Both the position numbers and the translations under genes were made by a program. Under the pieces are notes generated by a model. That model had not been told where the DNA came from. It did no database searches and was given only the letters and a program-made list of their open reading frames with translations. From positions 60,835,268-60,899,267 of the forward strand of contig CM043944.1 of NCBI GenBank assembly GCA_014529385.2: a stretch of 64,000 bases of DNA, written 5' to 3'. Positions 21,346-31,837 of the stretch are shown here, in pieces. How positions within the stretch are numbered: position 1 is the stretch's first letter; every line of letters begins with the position of its first letter. This DNA is from Adiantum capillus-veneris (lineage: Eukaryota; Streptophyta; Polypodiopsida; Polypodiales; Pteridaceae).

Positions 21346-22643
21346 TCACTATGAATGAAGCATTAACCTTAGTGTGTGTACAAGGAATGGATGACTTCAA
21401 ACACTCCCAACACAAATAGTCATGTAGATTACCAAACAACCACTCAAGGATTAGCCAAGATCACATCAAGCACTCTCACACACATATAAAAGATTTCTCT
21501 TAATTAACATAAGTAAGAGGAGGAGAGGTTACTAGCATGAAACAATTTGCACTCTAGAATGCGCAAGAATTAATAGAGTGAATGAATGAGCTTATGGGCT
21601 CATAGTGAGTGATACAAAGACTCATGGGACTGAGGGAGGCTTGAAATTACAAAGGGGAAGGCCTCTTTATATAGGAAAGAGAGTGATTAGGAGTGAGGTT
21701 AAGATCCAAGTGTAATTTGTACAAATGAAGCTTGATTAGGGACATTCAACCAATGAAGAAGCTCCTTCCAAGTGATTTGTTGACCAATTAGCTCCATCAT
21801 CACTTGTGTTGTCTTCACTCCTTCCTCCATAGCTTGAGTCCAAGAGCTTCCTTATTTTAAAATGTAAAGAATCTACATAAAATCAATACATATCTAGTAA
21901 TAATAGAAAGGGGTTGAATGAGAACTTATGAATTACAACAAGATTAAGCATGACTTGAGTGGTGATTAGAAGAGGAATTTTGATAGGTTTTTGAGCTTGA
22001 GAGAGAGGAGGAAGGAGAGGAGGGTGAGAAGACTAATGGCTGATTTTTAGAGAAGGTCTCAATGTGGAAAAGGAAGGGTGTGTGTGTGTAAAGATAGAGG
22101 GGGTGGTCTCCACCATAGTTGAAAAAACTGGCGTCCGCCATTTTGGCCATATCTCCTAGACCGTAGATGCAAAAATTATAAAACAAAATATGGCCAAAAT
22201 CTCCAGCTCATCACCTACAACTTTGATGAAGACAACTTTTCTTGGATCGGAGTGGAAGTATTTTTTAAAAAATTCAGCAAAATCAGGTGTTTGGTTCCTT
22301 CCTTTACCAAGTCTTCCACTTGGGTCCCATTTGTTTGAATCATCATATGGCTCCAAAGCCATGATGATATGAGCCACTCATGACCCTTGAATCATGGGTG
22401 CATGGCTCCACAACCACATCATATCTTTTCTTTTCACATTTACATATTTTCCCTTCCCTTTACCACTAGGTTCTCCCTCTACCTTTCACCTCCGGTGAAC
22501 TAGTCAAGAAAAAATTCCTATCAAATCATTTTTTTTTTATTTTTCCAAGAGGTTGTTCTCACTCTTTCTTTTATTGTAAACCTCTAGAAGCAAGGAAAAC
22601 CAACAGAATATGATAAACAAAAATTTGTGATAGGCTTGGATCA
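21165..22643 (-). repeat. Element B 3' LTR
   Basis: 1479 bp, TGACGAAGG to GGATCA on the plus strand. Nearly identical to 28969-30414; the main difference is the (GA)n length (21284-21341 versus 29089-29121) and a few small indels. TATA-like CTATATAAAG (minus) at 21664-21673. Confidence 0.95.
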
Positions 22644-22660
22644 TAGCCCCCCCAAACCTG
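22644..22660 (-). other. Polypurine tract, element B
   Basis: CAGGTTTGGGGGGGCTA on the minus strand, directly before the LTR's TGATCC. Confidence 0.75.
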
Positions 22661-22684
22661 GCTAGGGATATTTATGCCTCTAGC

Positions 22685-23275
22685 CTACTTTCTTTGATCT
22701 TGAGCTGACCTTATCCTGATGTGATAAGGCTTTAGACGCCATCCATTTGTCCTGGTCTTGTGCACTTTACCATCAATGTCTTGAAGTCTGTAAGAGCCAT
22801 TTTTGAACTTTTTGGTGACCAAGAACGGGCCTTCCCATCGGAAAAGAAACTTTCCATCCTTACGAGTGTCGAAGCGATTGTCATATCGAAGCACCAGAGA
22901 TCCCTTTTTGATGTCTTTGGATGCTAGCTTTTTGTTGAACTTTTCTCTGCGCTTCTCTGCTTCTTGAGAATAGTGGTTGATGGCTTCTTCACGATCCAAT
23001 TGCAGCCTCTCTAGATCCATGATCCTTTGATGTACTTTCTCCTTTTGAGAGCTTAACTGGCTACCCAATATTCGAAGACTTGTTAACTTCACTTCAATGG
23101 GAAAAAACGCCTTCTTTCCATAAACCAAATGAAAGGGTGTGTACCCTAATGTGGTTTTGAAGGACGTTCTATAGGCCCATAGAGCTCCATTCAGGTGTTT
23201 GTCCCAATCTTGGCGCCTGGCATGTACCTGTTTGGTGAGAATTTTGCAAATGATTCCATTTACCTTTTCCACCAA
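22685..23275 (-). pseudogene. pol: Element B: integrase end and C-terminal domain
   Basis: 196 codons following the in-frame TAG that breaks Y-Y-P-x-C-N-G-L. Contains the catalytic E region (G-L-V-E-K-V-N-G just upstream and M-V-E-K at its start), a W-A-Y-R-T-S motif, and the GPF-like R-W-E-G-P-F segment. Very similar to E (about 2040-2690). Confidence 0.9.
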
Positions 23276-23284
23276 ACCATTGCA

Positions 23285-23506
23285 CTAAGGGTAGTAAGGA
23301 GTAGAGTGTTGATGCTGAATATTTAGCTTCTTCATGAGTTCTCCTACCAAGTCTGCTCTAAACCCTGGTCCTCTATCAGATAGTATTTCAAGAGGGGTGC
23401 CAAACCGGCAACAAATGTGGTCAAAGATGAACTGACTCACATCCTTAGCAGTAATTCTATTGGTCGGCATAGCCTCAACCCATCTAGTCATGTAGTCTAC
23501 TCCCAT
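23285..23506 (-). pseudogene. pol: Element B: integrase core
   Basis: 73 codons with M-T-R-W-V-E-A and the second catalytic D in S-D-R-G-P-G-F. The first catalytic D (G-I-D-A-I-G-P) lies upstream in the same frame. The core ends at a TAG where E has Gln, a C-to-T type change. Confidence 0.88.
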
Positions 23507-23638
23507 GATGATGTACTCTTTACCTGACTGAGTGCGTGGTAGAGGCCCTATGGCATCAATTCCCCACTTCTCAAAGGGCCCATATACCTTTATTGGGTTT
23601 TGAGGTTCAGCTATGAGCCGTCGTGGTCCTGCTTTCTG

Positions 23639-23956
23639 TCATTCATCACATGTTTGACACCAGTATTTGACATCACGATGAAGACTTGGCCAAGTAAACC
23701 CAGCTTGTAGAACCTTTCTACTAGTGACGTCGTGTGCAAAGTGTCCTCCGCACATATCATCGTGACAAGCTTTTAAAATCTCTTCAATTTCACTCTTCAA
23801 AGGCACTCTCCTAAGCACACCATCCTTACCAAGACAATACAAGTCATCATTTACTATGCGATACCTGGTAGCCTTCCTAGCTAACCATCGCCTTTCCCCT
23901 GCATTCAAGTGTTTAGGAGCCTCTCCTTGCTCTAGAATGTGCATAATATCTTCCAA
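23639..23956 (-). pseudogene. pol: Element B: integrase zinc finger region
   Basis: 105 codons with C-H-D-D-M-C-G-G-H-F and W-C-Q-T-C, the H-H-C-C finger. Stops at a TGA after T-C-D-E; the frame then continues Q-K-A-G into the core. Confidence 0.88.
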
Positions 23957-23968
23957 GTCCTCCTTGCC

Positions 23969-25117
23969 TTACTGAAGTGGAAGTTTGATGGCCACTGCTC
24001 CCACTATTGACTCATTTAACTTTGATGATGCTAGGTGGTCTACATCCTTGTTCTGGTCTCTTGGCACATGATGTACTTGTGCCTCCCTAAATCTCCTCAT
24101 AAGAGCTTTGGCTTCTCTCATTTTAGTAGAGAGACGGGCATTTTTGGAAGCCCATGTACCTTGCATTTGCCTTACCAAAAGCATGGAGTCACCAAAAGCG
24201 TTTAATCTCTTAATTGAATTATCGAGGCACCAACAAAGGCCATGAATTAGAGCATGATATTCTGCTTCATTGTTGGAGTGGACATCTTCTAGAGTGATCC
24301 CTTCACCATGGATCCTCTCTCCCAATGGAGATAAGACCACAATGCCTGCAGCTGCCTTATCCTTGGTTCTCTTGTATGCTCCATCAAAGTAGAGGCTATA
24401 AGCATTGACCAAAGCCTCTGGAGCTGGAGGTGGTGGAAGTTCCTTTCTCTTCAAATGGAAAACTTTTTCATAGCACTTGTTTGTTAAAATGTCGGCTAAG
24501 CATGCTCGAGTTGTTCTTTCAACCTGTATTGTATAATCAAACTCTTGAAGTCGCACCACCCACTTTGCTATTTTGTCAGAGATTTCCATATGTTGTAGTG
24601 CATAGGGAAACATGTCCTCCACAGTGATAATTACAAACCTCTTCGGCAGCAAGTATGGCCGAAATTTAGTTACCGCAAACATGAGAGCTAACACTAGCTG
24701 TTCCATCAGGGTGTAGGCCTTCTCTGTGTTTTCCATGAGGCGGCTAGCAAAATACACAGGCCTCATAAAGGATGTTTTTGGATCTTTTTGTAGGAGGGCA
24801 GCACCAATGGCCTCTTCTCCCACACTAGGGTTTACAAAGAATGTTTCTTCCCAACAAGGTTGGAGGATTACAGGGAGTGACCCTAACATTTTTTTAATCT
24901 CTCTAAAATGCCCATCACTTTCTTCACTCCAAACAAGCGTCTCTTGACGAGTCAGCTGTTGTAGAGGAAATATCACTTGGGAGAGTAAGTGTATGAATCT
25001 ACTCAAATATCTTAGCTTTTGCAAGAAAGAGATTAATTGTTTGATGGAAGTTGGGGAAGGTAGATTTAGCAATGTTTCTATCTTTTCAGGATCTACCTCG
25101 ATTCCATCAATGGACAC
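23969..25117 (-). pseudogene. pol: Element B: RT end, RNase H and second RNase H
   Basis: 382 codons. RT thumb (S-P-T-S-I-K-Q-L-I-S-F), first RNase H with a reduced catalytic set (S-V-G-E-E-A-I-G-A), then the second, archaeal-type RNase H starting L-Y-F-D-G-A-Y with N-N-E-A-E-Y and G-D-S-M. Separated from the RT frame by a frameshift near 25165 and from the integrase by a stop at 23969-23971. Confidence 0.9.
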
Positions 25118-25170
25118 TACATGCCCTAATAGTGTAACCTTGCTTTCCCCAATGTGACATTTGTCCTTGT

Positions 25171-26481
25171 TTAGTTGTCCAGCTTAGCTAAACGAGTAAA
25201 TCCTTCATCAATCTTGCCGAGATGCATACTTTTGGAGCTGTAAATACAAAAGTCATCTATGAAAACCCTTATGGACTTACCAAAGTAAGGTTGGAAGACC
25301 ATGTTCATGAATCGTTGAAAGGTGGCTGGAGCGTTGGTGAGACCAAAAGGCATGACTCGAAATGCAAAACATCCCCATGGTGTGATGAAAGTAGTCTTTT
25401 TCTGGTCCTCCTCTGCAATGCGTATTTGAAAGTAGCCAGAGTAGCCATCACACACTGTGTATCTCTCATGGCCTGCTACTGCATTTAGAATGTCATCTTG
25501 AAATGGGAGAGGGAAGTGGTCCCTCTTTGTTGCAGCATTTAGTGGCTTGTAATCCACGCACACTCGCCATTTACCATTCTTCTTTGGCCTCACCACTACT
25601 GGGGAGACCCATTCTGAATCTTCTACTGGGTATATGAATCGTGCTTCTAAGAGTCTCTTCACCTCAGACAACAGTGAATTTTGTTGCACAACTCCTAATC
25701 TTCTTAGTTTTTGTACTAGTGGCTTGCTCCCTTCTTTTAGATGGATATGATGCTTCACTGCAGTGACACCTGTAATGTGAGTGTAATCAGAAATAAACAA
25801 TGATGCATGCTTCTTGAGAACATTTACATAACCCTCCTTTTCTTCTTCCTTTATATCCTTGGATAACATCTCCTCTAGGCTGGCATCCCACACATTCTCC
25901 ATTTGGATCCTTGGGTTGTCTTCTGATGAGGTAGTTTCCTTTATGGTGACACCCATGACTTCGAGAGTGCTATCACTCTCTTCACTTGAACTCTCTTCCT
26001 CGTCCATGGATGAGGAGCATCCACTTGAGCTCCACTCATCAGCTGACGTCTCTAGTTCAATGTTCTCTTGTCGCCCATTCTTTAGGTTATAAACCACCTT
26101 CCGACTATGGCCACCCATGCGAGGCCTCAACTCCAAGTCTCCTGTTGCCCAATCTTGCCTAGCTCCTATACCCATGAGCCAAGGTCGTCCTAAAATAAGG
26201 GGGTATCCTTCTCCCTTTATTGGCATCACATAAGCATCAACCTCTGTAGTGATTCCAAAAACAGAAACTCTCAAAGCTTTCAATACACCCACACAAGTGA
26301 CAGAGACATTATTGGCCATTTTTGCCCTAAAGTTTGATGATTCCATTACCTCTAAACCCAATTGATGCATTAGCTTTTCTGTCATGACACAAACCTCTGC
26401 TCCACTGTCAATGTAAGTTTTTGGAATCCGTTGTCCCTTGATTTGAGCCTCCACCAAAGGCACTATATCCTTGAGACACAA
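25171..26481 (-). pseudogene. pol: Element B: protease and reverse transcriptase
   Basis: 436 codons. The protease has Y-I-D-S-G-A-E-V near residue 23 and L-I-L-G-R-P-W-L near 94. An acidic Ser/Glu linker follows, then RT with [15 protein letters not shown] and F-I-D-D-F-C-I-Y. The 5' end is damaged: an 89-bp tandem duplication (26386-26563) covers the protease active-site codons and shifts the frame. Confidence 0.9.
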
Positions 26482-26563
26482 ACCTCTGCTCCACTGTCAA
26501 TGTAAGTTTTTGGAATCCGTTGTCCCTTGATTTGAGCCTCCACCAAAGGCACTATATCCTTGA
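26386..26563. repeat. 89-bp tandem duplication in element B
   Basis: Bases 26386-26474 are repeated at 26475-26563 without visible change. 89 is not a multiple of three, so it breaks the gag-protease frame. The lack of divergence suggests a recent event. Confidence 0.93.
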
Positions 26564-26579
26564 GACCATATGCTTTGAT

Positions 26580-27134
26580 TACACTTACTAGCTTACTTCG
26601 CTTTGCCCTCGTGCTCACCATTTTTTACCATTGTCGTCGAAGCTTTGGGGAGATATGAAGTAGTTGTGGCCAAGTAATCTTTGGTCCTTGAGAACTCACA
26701 TCAGCTGTCAAGTCATAAGGTTGTGTCCGAGATCCCATAGGGAAATCAGAGATGTCAATTTGAGACCTAGTACAGGTCTTTCTCTTCTTGGCTTCATCTT
26801 TAGTTGCCCGAGATGTACTTACTTCATTGCTTGCATCCTTGCTTGTTTCTTTACCTACTTCATCTTGGACATGCACACGTTTGATAGGCATTGTAGCCAC
26901 TTCATCTATCTTCATCTTCCCTTTAGCTATTTCTTCCTAGTTGCTTCTGCCCTTGAGGACCTCCTCCATCCTTATGATGCTCACATTTGGTTGAGTAGCA
27001 GGGGCTTGAGCTTGAGCACGAGGTGGCTGCAAAATTTGAGGTTGCGGTTGCTCTTGTGCTTGAGCTCTAGCACGGGGAGGACTTACTTGTTGCCGAGGAC
27101 CTCTTACAGGGTAGTCATATCTTCTGGGATGAGG
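26580..27134 (-). pseudogene. gag: Element B: gag C-terminal and linker region
   Basis: Continues gag after a TGA that replaces the last knuckle cysteine. Gln/Pro/Ala-rich, then one TAG (near 26939), then an open part (26625-26915) whose end, R-S-Q-I-D-I-S-D-F-P-M-G, matches the same place in C (about 38310-38345). Confidence 0.75.
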
Positions 27135-27953
27135 TCAATTATACATGCCGTGGCCATTTTCCCCACAATTGTAACACAACATTTCCCTTGCTTGACGTCG
27201 CATTGGTGGCCGATTCCCACCATTTCCCTCAATAGGCCTTCTTGCACCCTGCACAAGATTTACTCTCAACCCCTCTAGCTGGTTTGTGAGATTGTTTATT
27301 TGTTGGAGCATATCTTCTTGTTGACCTCTATTGAGGTCTGGTGCATTAGGCACATTTGGAGGTATGTGAGAAGCTTCCATAGTTGTGATATTGCCTCCCA
27401 AAGCTAGCTGGCCACCTTGGGCTTGATAGATAATCTTTCTATTCTTTTCCCTAGCAATTCTTAAGGCATCTTCAAAAGCATTTGGAAATTTTCTCTTTAC
27501 CTTCTCCCTTAGCAAGGGGTACAAACCTGAGATAAATCGATCCTTTTGGAGGCAATTGGGAGCTCGCTCACCAGGGTTTAGTGAGTCTGACCATTGCCCC
27601 CAAAGTTTCAGAAAACCTTCCTCATAGGTTGCATAACCATGAGGGTCAACTTGATGAAGGGCCAGAAGCCGTTGCCATAGTTCTTCTGCTGAATTGGCTC
27701 GTTGAAATCTTCGTAGGAAAGCCGCCTTCAATCCCTCCGAATCAATTCTTTGGGTTGGATCTAGAGCCTGGAACCATACCCTAGCTTCTTCTTTGAGCAC
27801 CAAAGGAAAAGCTCTCAATTTCAATGCTTCGTCATCCCTCCCAGAGACAAGGAAAGCCATCTCCAAGTTATCCAAAAAATCCCAAGCATTTTCCCCACTA
27901 CGCCCAAAAAAATTTGGGAAAGCCATCATAAAAGTGGGTTGCCTTCCTCTCAT
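27135..27953 (-). CDS. gag: Element B: gag (capsid and partial zinc knuckle)
   Basis: 272 codons from an ATG at 27953 that overlaps the TAA of small ORF b (TAATG). Capsid-type domain with F-F-G-R-S-G-E-N-A-W-D-F near residue 14 and W-x-x-L-x-x-L patterns. Ends in C-Y-N-C-G-E-N-G-H-G-M-Y-N then TGA, so the knuckle lacks its last Cys. In C this motif is complete (C-W-N-C-G...N-C-P). Confidence 0.85.
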   Translation of the reverse strand: MRGRQPTFMMAFPNFFGRSGENAWDFLDNLEMAFLVSGRDDEALKLRAFPLVLKEEARVWFQALDPTQRIDSEGLKAAFLRRFQRANSAEELWQRLLALHQVDPHGYATYEEGFLKLWGQWSDSLNPGERAPNCLQKDRFISGLYPLLREKVKRKFPNAFEDALRIAREKNRKIIYQAQGGQLALGGNITTMEASHIPPNVPNAPDLNRGQQEDMLQQINNLTNQLEGLRVNLVQGARRPIEGNGGNRPPMRRQAREMLCYNCGENGHGMYN

Positions 27954-28162
27954 TACAGCACAAAGATGAAAATGTCTAGGCCCAAATCATATCTTATTAA
28001 GGGTAGAATAAATGGATTGATAGATTCATTAATCTCAGCTAGACGACGAGGGCCTAGTAAGTTCCTTATGATGTTTTGGAACCTAAGCTTTGTGATAGCT
28101 ATTATATGCACAGTTTGTCTAGCAAGAGGTTGGAAAGGTCCATATAAATCCCTATGATTCAT
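27953..28162 (-). CDS. Leader small ORF 'b', element B
   Basis: 69 codons, ATG at 28162, TAA overlapping the gag ATG (TAATG, 27951-27955). Shares R-Q near residue 15, T-K-L-x-F-Q, G-P-x-R-L-A-E-I-N, N-P-F-I-L-P-L-I-R-Y-D and F-I-F-V-L with D and C versions. Starts nine bases after ORF a stops. Unknown function; predicted to be read with ORF a and gag from one RNA. Confidence 0.65.
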   Translation of the reverse strand: MNHRDLYGPFQPLARQTVHIIAITKLRFQNIIRNLLGPRRLAEINESINPFILPLIRYDLGLDIFIFVL

Positions 28163-28171
28163 GGAGTATGC

Positions 28172-28381
28172 TTAAATCAAGATGAAGATGTGAACATCAA
28201 AAGATACATTATACTCCAAAATAGGAAATATTATAGGGTCAGGGGACAACAATATCTCTCTCAACCTCTCAGCTCCAAAATAGAAGACCAATCTTTGTTG
28301 GAAAAAAATCTTTCTATCAATGCGCACATTCACCCTTATATTCTGAACTGATTGAAAGTTGTAGAAAATGGGATTATTCAT
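28172..28381 (-). CDS. Leader small ORF 'a', element B
   Basis: 69 codons, ATG at 28381. D-R-K-I-F-F-Q-Q-R, F-G-A-E-R-L-R-E-I-L-L-S-P-D-P-I-I, S-F-D-V and a hydrophobic end. Closest to ORF 'a' of D. Lies between the larger leader ORF (28415-28918) and ORF b. Confidence 0.65.
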   Translation of the reverse strand: MNNPIFYNFQSVQNIRVNVRIDRKIFFQQRLVFYFGAERLREILLSPDPIIFPILEYNVSFDVHIFILI

Positions 28382-28414
28382 TGGTGCATTAAATACAAAC
28401 TTCCATGAAGCACT

Positions 28415-28918
28415 TCATTGAAGTTGAGCTCTCTTGGATCCCACCATTTGAGAGATGCGAAGAATTTGCTCACCAGTGATTAGCCTAGCTTTGGTGTGAC
28501 CATCTTCAGCTTTGTAGAGTTCATAGGGTTCGATGGATACCCTCTCAACCACCTTGAGCCTTCTTGCTAGTAGTAGTTGGAGTGCATCACCATATGTAGC
28601 CTCTTGCCAATAGCGCACCCCATTGATGTGTAGCTCCCCCTCCAAAAACTTGTTAATACCTGAGTTTGAGAGTGCTTTCACCACCTGAAGTCGAGGCTTC
28701 AAAGGAAGTGTCTTCACACTAGCCACAAAGCACTCAACACAATTTTTTGACCTAGGGACTTGATGACTACAAGATTTTCCTTGAAGCAAAGAAGGGTGTG
28801 TGTAGTTAACTCTCTTTACCCGCATACGTGCCGTTTGTCGATAAAGATGCTTCTTTTCTCGAGCTTCTTGGGGAGACCATAGTGGAAGTCTCGGAGAATT
28901 TGATGGATCTTCCTTCAT
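28415..28918 (-). CDS. Leader ORF, element B (167 codons, X-like)
   Basis: ATG at 28918, about 30 bp after the primer site, the first ORF of the transcript. No known domain recognised. N-terminal third basic and Ser/Arg-rich; C-terminal part has A-L-Q-L-L-L-A-R-R-L-K-V-V-E-R-V, which lines up loosely with F-I-Q-L-V-C-A-L-R-L-V-N-R-V of C's X1. Ogre elements are known to carry an ORF upstream of gag; whether this is related I cannot say. Confidence 0.6.
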   Translation of the reverse strand: MKEDPSNSPRLPLWSPQEAREKKHLYRQTARMRVKRVNYTHPSLLQGKSCSHQVPRSKNCVECFVASVKTLPLKPRLQVVKALSNSGINKFLEGELHINGVRYWQEATYGDALQLLLARRLKVVERVSIEPYELYKAEDGHTKARLITGEQILRISQMVGSKRAQLQ

Positions 28919-28945
28919 AGGATTGACAGAGTGCTGCTTGAGAAC

Positions 28946-28963
28946 TCCTCAGTGGGGGCACCG
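28946..28963 (-). other. Primer binding site, element B
   Basis: Minus strand CGGTGCCCCCACTGAGGA, five bases inside the 5' LTR. Element C has TGGTGCCCCCACTGAGGA at the same place (41082-41099), so B has lost the leading T. The tRNA is not identified; it is not the common initiator-Met site. Confidence 0.65.
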
Positions 28964-28968
28964 ATTTA

Positions 28969-29083
28969 TGACGAAGGAAATTTGGAATGGCGGCCTCTAC
29001 ACCAAACCAAACTCCATTGCGCCACAAGGGAAATGAGATAAGGGCACCACCTAGTCTTGGAAGCGTGGGCTAGGACCGCTACA

Positions 29084-29123
<40 letters not shown>

Positions 29124-30414
29124 ACTATGAATGAAGCATTAACCTTAGTGTGTGTACAAGGAATGGATGACTTCAAACACTCCCAACACAAATAGTCATG
29201 TAGATTACCAAACAACCACTCAAGGATTAACCAAGATCACATCAAGTACTCTCACACATATATAAAAGATTTCTCTTAATTAACATAAGTAAGAGGAGGA
29301 GAGGTTACTAGCATGAAACAATTTGCACTCTAGAATGCGCAAGAATAGAGTGAATGAATGAGCTTATGGGCTCATGGTGAGTGATACAAAGACTCATGGG
29401 GCTGAGGGAGGCTTGAAATTACAAAGGGGAAGGCCTCTTTATATAGGAAAGATAGTGATTAGGAGTGAGGTTAAGATCCAAGTGTAATTTGTACAAATGA
29501 AGCTTGATTAGGGACATTCAACCAATGAAGAAGCTCCTTCCAAGTGATTTGTTGACCAATTAGCTCCATCATCACTTGTGTTGTCTTCACTCCTTCCTCC
29601 ATAGCTTGAGTCCAAGAGCTTCCTTATTTTAAAATGTAAAGAATCTACATAAAATCAATACATATCTAGTAATAATAGAAAGGGGTTGAATGAGAACTTA
29701 TGAATTACAACAAGATTAAGCATGACTTGAGTGGTGATTAGAAGAGGAATTTTGATAGGTTTTTGAGCTTGAGAGAGAGGAGGAAGGAGAGGAGGGTGAG
29801 AAGACTAATGGCTGATTTTTAGAGAAGGTCTCAATGTGGAAAAGGAAGGGTGTGTGTGTGTAAAGATAGAGGGGGTGGTCTCCACCATAGTTGAAAAAAC
29901 TGGCGTCCGCCATTTTGGCCATATCTCCTAGACCGTAGATGCAAAAATTATAAAACAAAATATGGCCAGAATCTCCAGCTCATCACCTACAACTTTGATG
30001 AAGACAACTTTTCTTGGATCGGAGTGAAAGTATTTTTTAAAAACTCAGCAAAATTATGTGTCTGGTTCCTTCCTTTACCAAGTCTTCCACTTGGGTCCCA
30101 TTTGTTTGAATCATCATATGGCTCCAAAGCCATGATGATATGAGCCACTCATGACCCTTGAATCATGGGTGCATGGCTCCACAACCACATCATATCTTTT
30201 CTTTTCACATTTACATATTTTCCCTTCCCTTTACCACTAGGTTCTCCCTCTACCTTTCACCTCCGGTGAACTAGTCAAGAAAAAATTCCTATCAAATCTT
30301 TTTTATTTTATTTTTCCAAGAGGTTGTTCTCACTCTTTCTTTTATTGTAAACCTCTAGAAGCAAGGAAAACCAACAGAATATGATGAACAAAAATTTGTG
30401 ATAGGCTCGGATCA
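28969..30414 (-). repeat. Element B 5' LTR
   Basis: 1446 bp, TGACGAAGG to GGATCA on the plus strand. (GA)n at 29089-29121. TATA-like CTATATAAAG (minus) at 29437-29446. Right edge followed by ACGC. Confidence 0.95.
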
Positions 30415-30418
30415 ACGC

Positions 30419-31122
30419 TTCATAGAAAAGTTCACACGAATTGCAGGAACATTACATGACCTAACAAAGAAAAACGTTAGGTATACATGGTCTGCCAAGG
30501 AGAATAATTCTTTCATAAAGCTTAAAGAAAAGCTTATCTCTCAACCTGTGCTTACACTAGCGGATCTCTCAAAGCTATTTGAGGTCCAATGTGATGCTTG
30601 TGGTGATTGACTTGGAGTTGTTTTTCTCCAAGAAGGGCACGCCATAGCCTATGAAAGTCAAAGGCTCGACCCTGTTGAGCAAGCTCTGGCATATATGAAA
30701 AGGAACTCCTCGCAGTTCTACATGCCTTAGACTCATGGAAGCACTATTTATTGGGGACTCCTTTCATTCTAAGAATGGATCACCAAAGTCTTAAGTACTT
30801 CATGACACAAACCAAGCTCTCCGACAAACAAATGATGTGGAAAAGTTTCCTTTCACAATTTTATTTTCATATTGTTCACATTGCTAGTAAGCATAATCAA
30901 GTAGCCGATGCACTCTCAAGACGACCGAGAGTGAATGCGGTTTCCATAGCAACTCACAATTACCTATCTTATATGATAGATGAGTATAATATTGATCCCG
31001 ATTTTAGAGATGTGATTTCAGCCCTTGCATTAGGGAGGAAAGAGGAACCATTTACTTTACAAGATGGTTATCTTCTCTATGGCAATAGACTATGCGTTAT
31101 AACTCACTACGTGAGAAAGTAA
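30419..31122 (+). pseudogene. pol: Element A: RT end and RNase H
   Basis: Resumes R-F-I-E-K-F right after B. Includes V-Q-C-D-A-C-G-D (RNase H first Asp; the next Gly codon is TGA at 30608-30610), a frameshift between about 30690 and 30760, then R-M-D-H-Q-S-L-K-Y-F and V-A-D-A-L-S-R-R. Ends with L-L-Y-G-N-R-L just before the integrase finger. Confidence 0.88.
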
Positions 31123-31504
31123 TGTATGAATCTCATGCTCCTCCTTATGTGGGGCATATAGGGATTCAGTCTACCCTAAAGGGGATTGAAACATATTTTG
31201 ATTTGCCTACCATGAAAGAAAACATACAAGAGTATGTTTCTAAATGTGTGGTATACCAAAAGACAAAGTTTTATAGAGGGAAGCAACCTGGATTTCTTCA
31301 ACCTTTGCCAATCCCTAATTCACCATGGGAGAGCATATCCATGGATTTTATCTTTGGGTTACCTAAGTCTATCCATGGGAATACAGGAATATGGACAATA
31401 GTAGACAGGTTCAATAAACAAGCTCATTTTATACCTGTCAAAAAGACTATCAAAGCCCATCAAATGGCAACCCTCTTCATTTCACAAATCTTCAAGTATC
31501 ATGG
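31123..31504 (+). pseudogene. pol: Element A: integrase, first part
   Basis: Finger H-A-P-P-Y-V-G-H with C-V-V-Y, where the second cysteine of the pair has become Tyr. First catalytic D in S-M-D-F-I-F-G-L-P. Ends at F-K-Y-H-G where C is inserted; the ATGG duplication lies at 31501-31504. Confidence 0.9.
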
Positions 31505-31763
31505 TGAGGCGATCCGGGGCGGGCAACAAGAAGAGAAACCTCTAGACACCCTTCAAGGCTCCCGTGCTGCTCAATGGGGCTGGGGCACAACACAACACAA
31601 ACCAAAACAACAAACCCACAGCCAAATCCCAACTACACAAGGGGCACCACCTAGTTTAAGAGCGAACTAGGACGCAAAAGAGGAGAATCGTTAGAGCAAC
31701 CCACAAACAAGCGAGGAATTTACACTAACCCTAACACCAATGGAACACTCTCACACACTAAAA

Positions 31764-31837
<74 letters not shown>

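Larger units (their letters stand above)
21165..30414 (-). mobile_element. Element B: Tat-lineage Ty3/gypsy retrotransposon with leader ORFs
   Basis: 9.25 kb. LTRs 28969-30414 (5') and 21165-22643 (3'), TG...CA, with direct ACGC at 21161-21164 and 30415-30418. Transcript order: leader ORF X-like, small ORFs a and b, gag, protease, RT, RNase H, second RNase H, integrase, polypurine tract. Coding regions after gag are broken by stops, frameshifts and an 89-bp duplication. Inserted in A's RT; removal restores Y-Y-R-R-F-I-E-K. Confidence 0.95.

Noticed and set aside
26664-27278. 204-codon plus-strand ORF opposite element B gag
   Set aside because: Antisense shadow of the gag region; no domain.
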